Shown in pieces: positions 48,346 through 56,478 of a stretch of 64,000 nucleotides of DNA (positions are counted from its first letter, which is position 1; every line of letters begins with the position of its first letter). The translations under genes were made by a program, and so were the position numbers. The stretch spans positions 57,817-121,816 of IMG/VR virus record IMGVR_UViG_3300042922_000886. The stretch is one strand, 5' to 3'. The notes under the pieces are model-generated. The model searched no databases and was not told the DNA's origin. It was given only the letters and a program-made list of their open reading frames with translations. The stretch is from a virus.

Positions 48346-48675
48346 ATGAAAAAGATATTTTTTGACATTGATAATGGAGAAGTAGTGAAACCGAGAAATA
48401 TCACAGCGCCAGCATATTTAGCTGTGATAGAAGATGAAAGTTTAAAAATTACCGAACTGTACTCATGTTTTAGCAAATTTAAGCTTGAAGCATACGGTTA
48501 TAAGTGGGAGAATGCTATGCTTCATCAGGATTGTTTTGAGTGGGTTAACTATTCATGGTTGATGAAGAGTTTACGAAAATATATATTGTTGATTGCGAAG
48601 CGCAGTGATAAAGATGACTATGAAGATGAGTATAGAGAGCATTATAGGTATTTGAGATTCTGGAAGAGGCATTGA
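48346..48675 (+). CDS. hypothetical protein, 109 aa
   Basis: Alpha/beta start (KKIFFDIDNGEVV), basic helical end. GAGGAG before ATG; element copy upstream (AATAAATTCGTGATTTCATTG). Unknown. Confidence 0.6.
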   Translation: MKKIFFDIDNGEVVKPRNITAPAYLAVIEDESLKITELYSCFSKFKLEAYGYKWENAMLHQDCFEWVNYSWLMKSLRKYILLIAKRSDKDDYEDEYREHYRYLRFWKRH

Positions 48676-48705
48676 AATTGTAATTTTATAAAGAGGTGTA
48701 TTTGA

Positions 48706-48903
48706 ATGATGGGAAAAGTTAAATGGTTCATCCAAGAACTTGGATACGGCTACTTTACTTCGGATGACGGAATAGATATTTTTGTATCAGTTAAAAACCC
48801 TTTCGAACAGTCGTTTATACAAGGAGACAGAGTAAAGTTTGATCTAATTGAGTGCCAATATGGTGGTCTGACAGCTATAAACACTGAGAAGATAAAAATA
48901 TAA
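48706..48903 (+). CDS. cold-shock-domain protein, 65 aa
   Basis: Full-length CSD: GKVKWFIQELGYGYFTSDDG (RNP1 GYGYF) and DIFVSVKNPF (RNP2) followed by GDRVKFDLIE. The usual RNP2 His is replaced. Binds ssDNA/RNA; phage versions may aid mRNA unfolding or antitermination. AAGAGGTG before ATG (48706/48709). Confidence 0.85.
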   Translation: MMGKVKWFIQELGYGYFTSDDGIDIFVSVKNPFEQSFIQGDRVKFDLIECQYGGLTAINTEKIKI

Positions 48904-48932
48904 TTTATCTACAAATTGAAGGAGAGATAGAT

Positions 48933-49244
48933 TTGTTAAAGATTGAGGATAAAAATATTACAGGTTTTACAGTTAAAGTTTTAAATAAAAAAGTAGTTAT
49001 TGAAATGCCAATTGCCAATCTGGTTAGAGGTTTTAATCTGAGTCCTAATAATTATGGCGAATGTAAGATTAAACGAGGTAAAAGACAAGAATTTGCGAAA
49101 TGGTTGGTTGAAAATCTTTTAGATGAAGCAAACGTGGATACAGGTGATAATTTTATTGTAACTATGCTAGACAGTGTCTATGAAAGAGCATATGAAGGCG
49201 CAGAAGACGAGTTTGTTAAGTACGGATATGACGTTGAAGAGTAA
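48933..49244 (+). CDS. hypothetical protein, 103 aa
   Basis: TTG start after AAGGAGAG. Basic centre (CKIKRGKRQEFAKWLVENL), acidic end. Unknown. Confidence 0.55.
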   Translation: MLKIEDKNITGFTVKVLNKKVVIEMPIANLVRGFNLSPNNYGECKIKRGKRQEFAKWLVENLLDEANVDTGDNFIVTMLDSVYERAYEGAEDEFVKYGYDVEE

Positions 49245-49286
49245 ATAAAATAGGAAATTTATCTGCCGAGCAAGGAGGGAGTAATC

Positions 49287-49394
49287 ATTATTGACCCGAC
49301 TCAAGATGGTATATCTCACATAAATATCTATAGCCAAGGCAAGACAGAGCTTGGACGGATGTTAAGCAACTTCTATGGGTATGGATGGAGGTAA
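49287..49394 (+). pseudogene. N-terminal fragment of a conserved phage protein, ATT start, cut by a homing endonuclease gene
   Basis: IIDPTQDGISHINIYSQGKT followed by ELGRMLSNFY is the start of a widespread phage protein of unknown function; after LSNFY it ends (GYGWR, TAA 49392). The break coincides with the start of the HNH/AP2 gene, indicating insertion or replacement. No ATG/GTG/TTG fits; GGAGGGAG lies 6-9 bases before ATT 49287/49290. Confidence 0.6.
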
Positions 49395-49398
49395 AATT

Positions 49399-50040
49399 AT
49401 TACAAAATATATTGATATAACAGGTGAAAAATTTGGTAGGTGGACAGTTATTGAAAGAGGAAAAAATGACAAAAACGGCAAAGCGATGTGGTTATGTCAA
49501 TGTGAATGCGGAAGTCAACCAAGAGAAGTAAACAGTTCGAGTTTAAGAAATGGCGTATCAAATAGTTGTGGTTGTCTAAATCTGGAGAAAATTAGTAGTA
49601 GGTTTAAACTACACGGAAAATCAAAGACCAGATTGAATAATATTTGGTTTAACATGAAACAGCGTTGTTATAATTCAAAAAATCCAAATTACGCTGATTA
49701 TGGTGGTAGAGGCATTAAGATTTGCGATGAATGGCTTAATGATTTTTTAAATTTCTATAATTGGTCAATTGAGAATGGACATTCGGATGAATTAAGTATT
49801 GAAAGAATAAATGTAAATGGAGATTATGATAAACATAATTGTAAATGGGCAACTGATTTAGAACAGGCAAACAATAAAAGAAATAATGTTTACATTACAA
49901 TTAACAATGTGACTAGAACTGCGGCTCAATGGGAGAAAGATAGCGGAATAAATAAATCGACTTTTAGAAATAGAATTCGAAGAGGACTTCAAGGCGAAGA
50001 ATTGTTGAGTATTAATAGAAGTAAAAATATAAAGTTATAG
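49399..50040 (+). CDS. AP2/HNH homing endonuclease 1, 213 aa
   Basis: ITGEKFGRWTVIERG, CQCECG...VNSSSLRNG..SCGC (zinc/NUMOD4-like region), then the HNH-like core RLNNIWFNMKQRC, YADYGGRGIKICDEW, SIERINVNGDY and CKWATDLEQANNKR: typical phage free-standing HNH/AP2 family. C-terminal GEELLSI. GGAGGT lies 6 bases before ATT 49399; ATG 49375/49381 are open but lack a site. Paralog at 52645. Confidence 0.85.
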   Translation: MTKYIDITGEKFGRWTVIERGKNDKNGKAMWLCQCECGSQPREVNSSSLRNGVSNSCGCLNLEKISSRFKLHGKSKTRLNNIWFNMKQRCYNSKNPNYADYGGRGIKICDEWLNDFLNFYNWSIENGHSDELSIERINVNGDYDKHNCKWATDLEQANNKRNNVYITINNVTRTAAQWEKDSGINKSTFRNRIRRGLQGEELLSINRSKNIKL

Positions 50041-50044
50041 TTAA

Positions 50045-50125
50045 TTGAAGCCATTAGAAATGGTATTTGATTCAGGAACACACTTAGTGAATACTAAAAA
50101 TATCAATAAAGTTTTGCTCGAATGA
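50045..50125 (+). pseudogene. short remnant frame after homing endonuclease
   Basis: A 26-codon frame (LKPLEMVFDSGTHLVNTKNI...) with coding-like composition but no ribosome site; perhaps the far end of the interrupted gene or of a lost neighbour. Confidence 0.3.
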
Positions 50126-50149
50126 ATGAGCAAATAAAAGGAGACAATT

Positions 50150-50800
50150 TTGGATAAGGTTAAATTAAAATATATAAAAATACGGCTTGAATTAGAAAAA
50201 CAACAATTGACAGATATGCTTCCTGAAGAATTCAGAGAAAGGTTTCAAAAACTTGCATATATAGCCGGTGGATGTATTTACTCAATTTATAATAACACAG
50301 AACCAAAAGATTATGATTTCTTTTTACGTGATAGTAAATTAGCCAATGATTTGAGAAAATATTTTATTTCACTATCAGGTTATCACGGGAAAACAGTGTC
50401 AGGTGGTATGTATAAAGATAGTTCCTTAGTAGTAACTGAAAATGCCGTTACACTCGGAAAGCATCAGATAATCACTCGTTGGGTAGGTGAACCGATGGAA
50501 GTTTGTGGAGAATTCGATTTTTGCCATCTTCAGTACTACTACGATGGCAACGAAATTGAAACAATCAGTGATTTTGAATTTCTAGAAAGTAAGACATTGC
50601 GATACAACGAGAGTCGTGCGCGGGACATCGTTGGTTCGGTAATGAGGCTGAATAAATTCGTTGAACGGGGGATGAAAGCCCCGCAAAAAGAAGTGAGTAA
50701 AATGTTGCTCAAATTAAAAGAAGTCGGGTTCAATGAGCGCGAAGTTGAAATTTTAGAAGAAGCAAAAGAAAGGTCTGATACAGATCATTTTGGTTCGTGA
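50150..50800 (+). CDS. nucleotidyltransferase-fold protein, 216 aa
   Basis: YIAGGCIYSIYNNTEPKDYD shows the pol-beta/PAP signature GG-x(n)-D-x-D, followed by helical domain with KEVSKMLLKLKEVGFNEREV. Could add nucleotides to RNA or protein; substrate unknown. TTG start after AAGGAG. Confidence 0.65.
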   Translation: MDKVKLKYIKIRLELEKQQLTDMLPEEFRERFQKLAYIAGGCIYSIYNNTEPKDYDFFLRDSKLANDLRKYFISLSGYHGKTVSGGMYKDSSLVVTENAVTLGKHQIITRWVGEPMEVCGEFDFCHLQYYYDGNEIETISDFEFLESKTLRYNESRARDIVGSVMRLNKFVERGMKAPQKEVSKMLLKLKEVGFNEREVEILEEAKERSDTDHFGS

Positions 50801-50808
50801 GGTGCATA

Positions 50809-51003
50809 ATGGTTAATCATTTTGTTTTAACAGATGAAGAGTTAGTTGACGAATTAATTGATCTTATCGAGTGCTCGGTCGAAGTCGACTACGATCTTGT
50901 TGATAATGACTTTGACATCAATACTGACTGCAGTTTTCATTACAAGAGAAACAGAGAGTATCACGAAATTCGTAAAGAACTGTTATATAGATTGAGCAAA
51001 TAA
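50809..51003 (+). CDS. hypothetical acidic protein, 64 aa
   Basis: Very acidic first 40 residues. GAGGTG 4 bases before ATG 50809. Unknown. Confidence 0.55.
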   Translation: MVNHFVLTDEELVDELIDLIECSVEVDYDLVDNDFDINTDCSFHYKRNREYHEIRKELLYRLSK

Positions 51004-51048
51004 AATAAAAGAGTATTTTCATTGACCTAAGAATAGGGAGGAAACGAG

Positions 51049-51942
51049 TTGAAAGCAAGTACAAATGAAGATTTCAAATTGATTGCAATTAAAACAAAAG
51101 ATAGAGTATACATTTCTGACAATATTACTAATTCGAGTTATTTCAATTCACAAATTAAATATTTCCTATTCGATGAAACGGAAGCAAAAAGTACATATAA
51201 GAGCGACTGGTACGAGGTTTCCGCGATTCCCAATAAAATAGAAAAGAGAATTCCTAAGCAAGTTATTAAATCTTGGTATGAGTTGAAGGAGGCACATTAT
51301 AATACTAGTTTACCAAGAGTACTTTATAGCAAAGATTTCGCGGAAGATGGAGAATACGAATCAGTTTATGGACTTTATCAGATTAAAAATGAATATGATG
51401 AAGGTGGATTAGAATCTATTAAATTTCAACTAAACGTTATTGAAGAACTCGATGATTTTGTTATTACAAGAAGTGACTACGAACTACAACATCCAATTCT
51501 TGATAAGATTCAAACACATCCGATTTTACTCACAACTAAACACTGTAGCCTAAGCAGAGAAGATAGTTATAAAATTGTACGTAAATATATTAAAGAAAAT
51601 ATTAATCATAAATATGCAACCATTACAAGTGACTATGATTTTTGCTTTACAGTTGCAAAGAAAATTGACCATGATCCTGAACCTTATCAAGTTAATGTAG
51701 GCAAAAGAAAACCGAAGTATGAAACAAGATATCAGAGAACACGAACAGTAAAGACTTACGAAATTGCCCCAAAAGCATATCAAAACTATCCTGTAATTGA
51801 GCCATTTCAAGGTAAAAATGAACAGGACCTAAAAAATAATATTCAATCATATTTGGATGAAGTTATGGCAGTTATTAATAAACCACTTGTTGAATGTGAG
51901 CATTGCAAAGGATTGGGGGTTGTAAAGACAAATGAAATTTAA
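51049..51942 (+). CDS. conserved phage protein with DnaJ-type CxxCxGxG tail, 297 aa
   Basis: Long alpha/beta protein; ends with VECEHCKGLGVV, a single DnaJ zinc-finger repeat. TTG start, GGGAGG upstream. I recognise it only as recurring in Bacillus-type phages. Unknown function. Confidence 0.6.
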   Translation: MKASTNEDFKLIAIKTKDRVYISDNITNSSYFNSQIKYFLFDETEAKSTYKSDWYEVSAIPNKIEKRIPKQVIKSWYELKEAHYNTSLPRVLYSKDFAEDGEYESVYGLYQIKNEYDEGGLESIKFQLNVIEELDDFVITRSDYELQHPILDKIQTHPILLTTKHCSLSREDSYKIVRKYIKENINHKYATITSDYDFCFTVAKKIDHDPEPYQVNVGKRKPKYETRYQRTRTVKTYEIAPKAYQNYPVIEPFQGKNEQDLKNNIQSYLDEVMAVINKPLVECEHCKGLGVVKTNEI

Positions 51943-52201
51943 GACAAGTTTTCTGAGAAAAGAACTTGATTTGCCTGATGCCGCGATTAAAGACGAGATT
52001 ACTGATACTTCCCGATGGAGTATCCATCATAGAATTGTTTTTGAACATAATGGCATATTTTATCAAACCTACTATTCTGTCGGAGCAACAGAGATGCAAG
52101 ATGAAGGTCCATGGGAGCATGAGTCAGAAGTTGATTGTGTTGAGGTTGAATTAAAACCGACAACCGTTATGAAGTGGGTTCCTGTTAAAAATAATAAATA
52201 A
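51932..52201 (+). CDS. conserved phage protein, 89 aa
   Basis: TDTSRWSIHHRIVFEHNG, YYSVGATEMQDE and WEHESEVDCVEVEL are near-consensus for a small conserved phage protein of unknown function. Overlaps the preceding gene by 11 bases. Confidence 0.65.
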   Translation: MKFKTSFLRKELDLPDAAIKDEITDTSRWSIHHRIVFEHNGIFYQTYYSVGATEMQDEGPWEHESEVDCVEVELKPTTVMKWVPVKNNK

Positions 52202-52230
52202 AACTATGCAATAATAAATATATGTGATAA

Positions 52231-52275
52231 TATTAAAATGAAGGTGAATGCCCCTTTCATATTAATATAAATATT
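52231..52275 (+). other. long imperfect AT-rich hairpin
   Basis: ATATTAAAATGAAGG ... CCTTTCATATTAATAT can pair over about 15 positions, just before the ribosome site of the gene at 52291. Looks like an enlarged version of the intercistronic element. Confidence 0.45.
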
Positions 52276-52290
52276 AGGGAGATGAAACAA

Positions 52291-52506
52291 GTGAATATTG
52301 AGTCAATGCAAGTAGTGTCCGAACGTAACGGTTTTGTCATACGTGAAGACAAGGATAATCGTTTCAAGTATGTTGTTTATCATCCTAATTTCGATGGTGT
52401 ATATATCGATGCATTTAAGTACCTAGAAGAAGCTGAAGAGTTTTGCGATGAAGAAGACCCAGTTGTTTGTGCCGAAGATATTCAAAATGGCTTCCTATGT
52501 ACATAA
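52291..52506 (+). CDS. hypothetical protein, 71 aa, GTG start
   Basis: GGGAG 8-9 bases before GTG 52291; ATG 52282 touches the site. Acidic C-terminus (EFCDEEDPVVCAEDIQNG). Overlaps the next gene. Confidence 0.55.
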   Translation: MNIESMQVVSERNGFVIREDKDNRFKYVVYHPNFDGVYIDAFKYLEEAEEFCDEEDPVVCAEDIQNGFLCT

Positions 52507-52649
52507 TTTACGATTGCTTTAAAAAAGAAAACATTCGGATTTATAAGGTTTTTGAAGATTTTCCCTTCATTGAGTATTTATCTCGAGACGACATAAATAC
52601 TGGCGGATTTTACATGATTACAACTGAAGAGAGGGGAATAAAGAATTAA
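52497..52649 (+). CDS. hypothetical protein, 50 aa
   Basis: ATG overlaps the end of the previous gene. YIIYDCFKKENIRIYKVFED opening; its 3' end supplies the GAGGGG site of the next gene. Unknown. Confidence 0.5.
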   Translation: MYIIYDCFKKENIRIYKVFEDFPFIEYLSRDDINTGGFYMITTEERGIKN

Positions 52650-53478
52650 ACTTGATATCACAGGACAAAAATTTGGGAAACTCACTGCAATTAAATATGT
52701 TGGCAAAGATAATCGACGTGGATCATTGTGGTTATGCGAATGTAATTGCGAACAAAAGACTCAAAAAATCTGCAAACTAGGCAAATTAAAAAGTGGAGGA
52801 GTTAAAAGTTGCGGTTGTTTAGGAACTAATAACACCCACAGCCTTTCTAATCATAGGCTATACAAGATTTGGAGCGGTATGAAGATTCGCTGTTATGACC
52901 GCAATGAACCTAATTATCCTAATTACGGAGGCAGGGGCATTAAAGTTTGTGATGAATGGTTTAATAAAGAAAATGGTTTCATTAATTTTTATAATTGGGC
53001 AATAGAAAATGAATACCGAGGTGATCTATCAATTGATCGAATCGATGTTAACGGGAACTATGAACCTTCGAATTGCAGATGGGCCACAAGGAAGGTCCAA
53101 GGAAATAATAAAAGAAACAATAGAGTAATAGAAATAAACGGAGAAGAAAAGACAATAACTGAGTGGGCTGATGAATATAAGTTAAATCCTTCCACATTTA
53201 TCCACAGAATAAAGCTAGGTATATCCGGAGACCTGTTGTTATCCCCTGCTGGCTCGGTTCCTAAAATACCTTCTCATACTCGCAAAATAGTTCAGTTAAC
53301 ATTAGATGGCAAATTCATAAGAGAATATAATTCTTCTATGGAGGCGGAGAGGGTGAATGAAGGCGTGAGGGCAAATTGTATAACAAGAGCCTGTCAAGGA
53401 AAAATAAGACATCATAAAGGATATAGGTGGATTTATAAAGAAAACTATAATGCAAAGAATGAAAACGATGAGAATTAA
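52645..53478 (+). CDS. AP2/HNH homing endonuclease 2, ATT start, 277 aa
   Basis: Paralog of homing endonuclease 1: KLDITGQKFGKLTAIKYVG, CSCGC-like CGCLG, KIWSGMKIRCYDRNEPNYPN, GGRGIKVCDEW, SIDRIDVNGNYEPSNCRWAT. An extra C-terminal NUMOD1-like DNA-binding segment (VQLTLDGKFIREYNSSMEA). TAA at 52639 closes the frame; ATT 52645 is 8 bases after GAGGGG and gives the complete N-terminus, whereas the first TTG (52726) would remove it. Confidence 0.8.
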   Translation: MKLDITGQKFGKLTAIKYVGKDNRRGSLWLCECNCEQKTQKICKLGKLKSGGVKSCGCLGTNNTHSLSNHRLYKIWSGMKIRCYDRNEPNYPNYGGRGIKVCDEWFNKENGFINFYNWAIENEYRGDLSIDRIDVNGNYEPSNCRWATRKVQGNNKRNNRVIEINGEEKTITEWADEYKLNPSTFIHRIKLGISGDLLLSPAGSVPKIPSHTRKIVQLTLDGKFIREYNSSMEAERVNEGVRANCITRACQGKIRHHKGYRWIYKENYNAKNENDEN

Positions 53479-53569
53479 TGAATTTTAAAAGTCCAGTTAT
53501 GTATCTTGGAATCCAAGAGAGCCTTGAAAGATAAAGCTGATATATGGTCGAAAATACATATATAACCGG

Positions 53570-53599
53570 TTGATATACGAACGTTTGTTCGATTATAAT
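53570..53599 (+). promoter_or_regulatory. SOS-box promoter of the YolD-like operon
   Basis: TTGATA (53570), 18 bases, TATAAT (53594). CGAACGTTTGTTCG (53578-53591), a perfect inverted repeat around the core, sits between them: ideal LexA repression. Confidence 0.72.
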
Positions 53600-53624
53600 A
53601 AAGAAAAACCAGCAGGTGATACAT

Positions 53625-54008
53625 ATGACCAAACCGGTACAATCTGAGGAAGAACTCAGCCTTATAAAAGAATATGTCCTTTACTCTGTTATCATGGATA
53701 CTATAGAGAAAGACATTGTAACAATGAAGGAAGTTAAACTGAAGATGGCAGAAGTATACACTCGTTCGCTTCGAAAAGTACAGAATGCTGCAACCGAAAA
53801 ACATTCTCGGGTTAGAAAAGAACTGAGGAATCGTGGAATCAAGGTTTATGAAGAAATTCGAGACAGGGAACATCTTAAATCAAAATTTATTTGCCGAGGC
53901 TATCATGGCGAGTTGCTGATTTTGTGGAACGTAATAAAAGTTGAAGTTGAGGAGCGACTATATACGTATATGGATATCGATCCAAATGAAGATACATTGA
54001 TACCATGA
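53625..54008 (+). CDS. SOS-controlled hypothetical protein, 127 aa
   Basis: First gene after the SOS promoter; CAGGTG 6 bases before ATG. Helical, highly charged (KVQNAATEKHSRVRKELRNRG). The central part may be a DNA-binding helix pair. Not UvrX or a Y-family polymerase. Unknown. Confidence 0.6.
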   Translation: MTKPVQSEEELSLIKEYVLYSVIMDTIEKDIVTMKEVKLKMAEVYTRSLRKVQNAATEKHSRVRKELRNRGIKVYEEIRDREHLKSKFICRGYHGELLILWNVIKVEVEERLYTYMDIDPNEDTLIP

Positions 54009-54063
54009 ATTTATTTTCATGAAATATAATGGATAGATTTTTTATCCAAACGAGGTGAAAATC

Positions 54064-54399
54064 ATGATAAGCAAAAAACTTAGCGGTAATGGTTTATGGG
54101 AGTCCTCAAGAATGGTGCTTCCAGAACATAGGATCAGGATGTTTAAACATAATGAAGAAAGAGGGTACAAGGAAAAGCCAAGTTTGCATGAAGATGAGTT
54201 GGAGATGTTATTTCAGAATATAAATTACTCCATCAATCAAAGAGAAATAGTAAGCATGACAGTATTCGGAGTAGGACAAGACCGGGTTATTAATGGTGTT
54301 GTTACGTACATCAATTATGACAAAAAGAAGCTGAGAATTGAATTTGATGATGGTTATGAGTTTGTAGATTTTGATGAGATTATAAATGTGCGTATGTAA
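54064..54399 (+). CDS. YolD-like protein, 111 aa
   Basis: GNGLWESSRMVLPEHRIRMF and the C-terminal barrel MTVFGVGQDRVINGVVTYIN match the YolD-like family. In Bacillus it pairs with Y-family polymerases (UvrX/YqjW) under SOS control. Here it sits in an SOS-box operon without the polymerase, so it may serve a host polymerase. GAGGTG 6 bases before ATG. Confidence 0.78.
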   Translation: MISKKLSGNGLWESSRMVLPEHRIRMFKHNEERGYKEKPSLHEDELEMLFQNINYSINQREIVSMTVFGVGQDRVINGVVTYINYDKKKLRIEFDDGYEFVDFDEIINVRM

Positions 54400-54454
54400 T
54401 GCTCAATAATGGTCAATAAAAGAGACATTTTATTAGATGAAAGCGAGGTGAAAG

Positions 54455-54754
54455 ATGAAGTTAACATCTGATTTGATTTCACGAAGAAACAGTTACTCAC
54501 TCTGGAAGTACGAAGATGCAGTTAAAGCAATTCATCATTGGGAGACGGATAAATATCAGAGCGGTAGGTTATCTGTAAGTGAATGTAAGACATGCTACTA
54601 TTTAAAGAATGGAGCAAGTTTACAAGCATTCACTAACTACATATGCAAGAACTGCAATCAAGAAAAAAATCACCATGATTCTTCTACGCCAGATTATTGT
54701 CCTGATTGCTGTAAAGAACATAATGTTTGTCGAAGATGTGGAGCGGACGTTTGA
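54455..54754 (+). CDS. Cys-rich multi-zinc protein, 99 aa
   Basis: Five Cys pairs (CKTCYY, CKNCNQ, CPDCCK, CRRCGA) in the last 60 residues: at least two zinc ribbons. Basic N-terminus. GAGGTG before ATG. Unknown. Confidence 0.65.
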   Translation: MKLTSDLISRRNSYSLWKYEDAVKAIHHWETDKYQSGRLSVSECKTCYYLKNGASLQAFTNYICKNCNQEKNHHDSSTPDYCPDCCKEHNVCRRCGADV

Positions 54755-54799
54755 CTTGTCGTTTTACACGATTACCCAAGAAATAAGCGAGGTGATACT

Positions 54800-55027
54800 A
54801 TGTATCAACAATATGATGAGGAATATGATAAGCGTTATGAACTCGAAGCATATTTGGCTGTAGATGTTGCCGAAAATGGGGATCGTGCCAGAATTGCAAA
54901 GAATTACTTTAGCAAAAGCGAACTACCGGCGCTTGATAAAATTGCGACTAAACTAAAAGAAAATGGGTTTGACACCTTCGAGATTCGAGAGATTACTGAA
55001 TTGAAACGAAGATACTCCATTATGTAA
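54800..55027 (+). CDS. hypothetical helical protein, 75 aa
   Basis: GAGGTG before ATG. Tyr/Glu-rich start, ends in ELKRRYSIM. Unknown. Confidence 0.6.
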   Translation: MYQQYDEEYDKRYELEAYLAVDVAENGDRARIAKNYFSKSELPALDKIATKLKENGFDTFEIREITELKRRYSIM

Positions 55028-55072
55028 AAGTATATAATAAATGATAATCCATTGGTGAGAGGCGAAGGGTTT

Positions 55073-55693
55073 TTGACCAAAAACAAGGAATTGATTAACC
55101 GTAGGGCGTTTAAAGGGGAATTTTATGATGAGATTAACGATGGCATCAGTGAGAAATATCAAGCAATATATCCTAATAGTAAAATAAGAGTTGAATACAT
55201 CTTAGATAGAGAATTGTTCCTTTGGCAAGTGTATATTGACGGTCATACATATTCAGAAGACGGAAAAATTATCGAAGCATTAATTCATGTTGACACATTC
55301 AAGAATCTAACTGCAATTAAACTGTTCTCTTCAATAAGTTTGTCAGAGTATGAAGCAGAATACAATGATTATAGTGAAGATAATTATAAATTGTTGAGAC
55401 AAGGTATCAATGATTTGGTGATGGAGTTTTCGGCCAAGGGAGTTATTTTTGAAGAGAACGAAGTAAGCACTGGAGGCTATCGAGTTGTTTTCTACCATCC
55501 TGAATTCAGCTCAAGAAATTCATACATGAGTTCTTGGGATAGGGAACGGATGAAGGAGAGTTTACACTATGATCTATACCGTAGTTCAAGTTATGGACAT
55601 TTTAATGTGCAGCCAATTTCAAAAGCAACTGTAAAAAGTAAACTTAGCGATGTTAGGAGAAGTATTAAACGGTTACTTGAAAAGAAACAATAG
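55073..55693 (+). CDS. hypothetical protein, 206 aa, TTG start
   Basis: AGAGGCGAAGGG before TTG 55073; the frame is open from 55052. Alpha/beta, no motif. Unknown. Confidence 0.55.
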   Translation: MTKNKELINRRAFKGEFYDEINDGISEKYQAIYPNSKIRVEYILDRELFLWQVYIDGHTYSEDGKIIEALIHVDTFKNLTAIKLFSSISLSEYEAEYNDYSEDNYKLLRQGINDLVMEFSAKGVIFEENEVSTGGYRVVFYHPEFSSRNSYMSSWDRERMKESLHYDLYRSSSYGHFNVQPISKATVKSKLSDVRRSIKRLLEKKQ

Positions 55694-55723
55694 ACGATCC
55701 TTTCATTAACTTTGAGGTGAGGT

Positions 55724-55921
55724 ATGGATAGATTCATTCGTGTTATTTTTTTAAGTTTTCTTATGGTGCTATTTGAGGAACTTAGTGATCAAGCATATGA
55801 AAAAGGTCAAACTTGGTCTGGAATTTCTTTGTTTGCAATTGTATTATTTTTTGGTTATTTGTTGCTATCAAGAGCATATCAAGATGGAAAGAAAGATGCT
55901 GAAAAGAAATCGAGGTGGTAA
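55724..55921 (+). CDS. membrane protein, 65 aa
   Basis: Two hydrophobic segments (3-19 and 33-50), basic tail. GAGGTGAGG before ATG. It is placed in front of the replication genes; perhaps anchors the replisome, speculative. Confidence 0.6.
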   Translation: MDRFIRVIFLSFLMVLFEELSDQAYEKGQTWSGISLFAIVLFFGYLLLSRAYQDGKKDAEKKSRW

Positions 55922-55922
55922 G

Positions 55923-56459
55923 ATGGCATCTGTTTTTTGCCAGTATTGTAAGGTAAAAGACGAGAAGAATTTGATGAAAAGAGGAATCACAAAAACCGGC
56001 TATATACATAACACTTGTATTCCTCGATGGGAGAAAGATCAGGAATATAAGAAAATAGAAAATGAACAATGGAGTTCACTTTATGAGTATCTTCGCTCCC
56101 TACATAATGCCCTAGATATTCCTCCACGAAATATTAAACGACTTAGAGAAATTAAAGAAAATAAAAATATTTCATATAAATTAATGATTGATGCATATAA
56201 AGTTGCAGAAGATAAAATTAAGTGGTTTATTCGCGAAGTACTTCAGGACGGGAACAATGCAGAAGATATAAATAAGGTAATAACGGTTATGATGAATTCA
56301 GGGTTGAATCAAGCGGCAAGAGAAGAACAAATGAGAAAAAGGCAGCAACAAGAAAAAGAAAAACTGATGGCACAGGAGACAAGTAACGATATGTCTCATG
56401 ATAATTTAATAAATAAAAAAAATACAAAAGATATACTGGATATATCGGAGTTTCTTTAA
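55923..56459 (+). CDS. replication accessory protein candidate (helicase-loader position), 178 aa
   Basis: N-terminal CQYCKVKDEKNLMKRG zinc ribbon, helical middle, disordered Gln/Glu/Lys tail with a final KDILDISEFL motif that looks like a partner-binding peptide. Lies directly upstream of the helicase gene, as do loader or primosome genes in phages. No ATPase motif. GAGGTGG before ATG. Confidence 0.55.
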   Translation: MASVFCQYCKVKDEKNLMKRGITKTGYIHNTCIPRWEKDQEYKKIENEQWSSLYEYLRSLHNALDIPPRNIKRLREIKENKNISYKLMIDAYKVAEDKIKWFIREVLQDGNNAEDINKVITVMMNSGLNQAAREEQMRKRQQQEKEKLMAQETSNDMSHDNLINKKNTKDILDISEFL

Positions 56460-56478
56460 TGCTCAGGAGGGGTAAGTT

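Noticed and set aside
54609-54863. 84-codon frame overlapping the Cys-rich gene
   Set aside because: Shadow frame between two genes that both have good GAGGTG sites.
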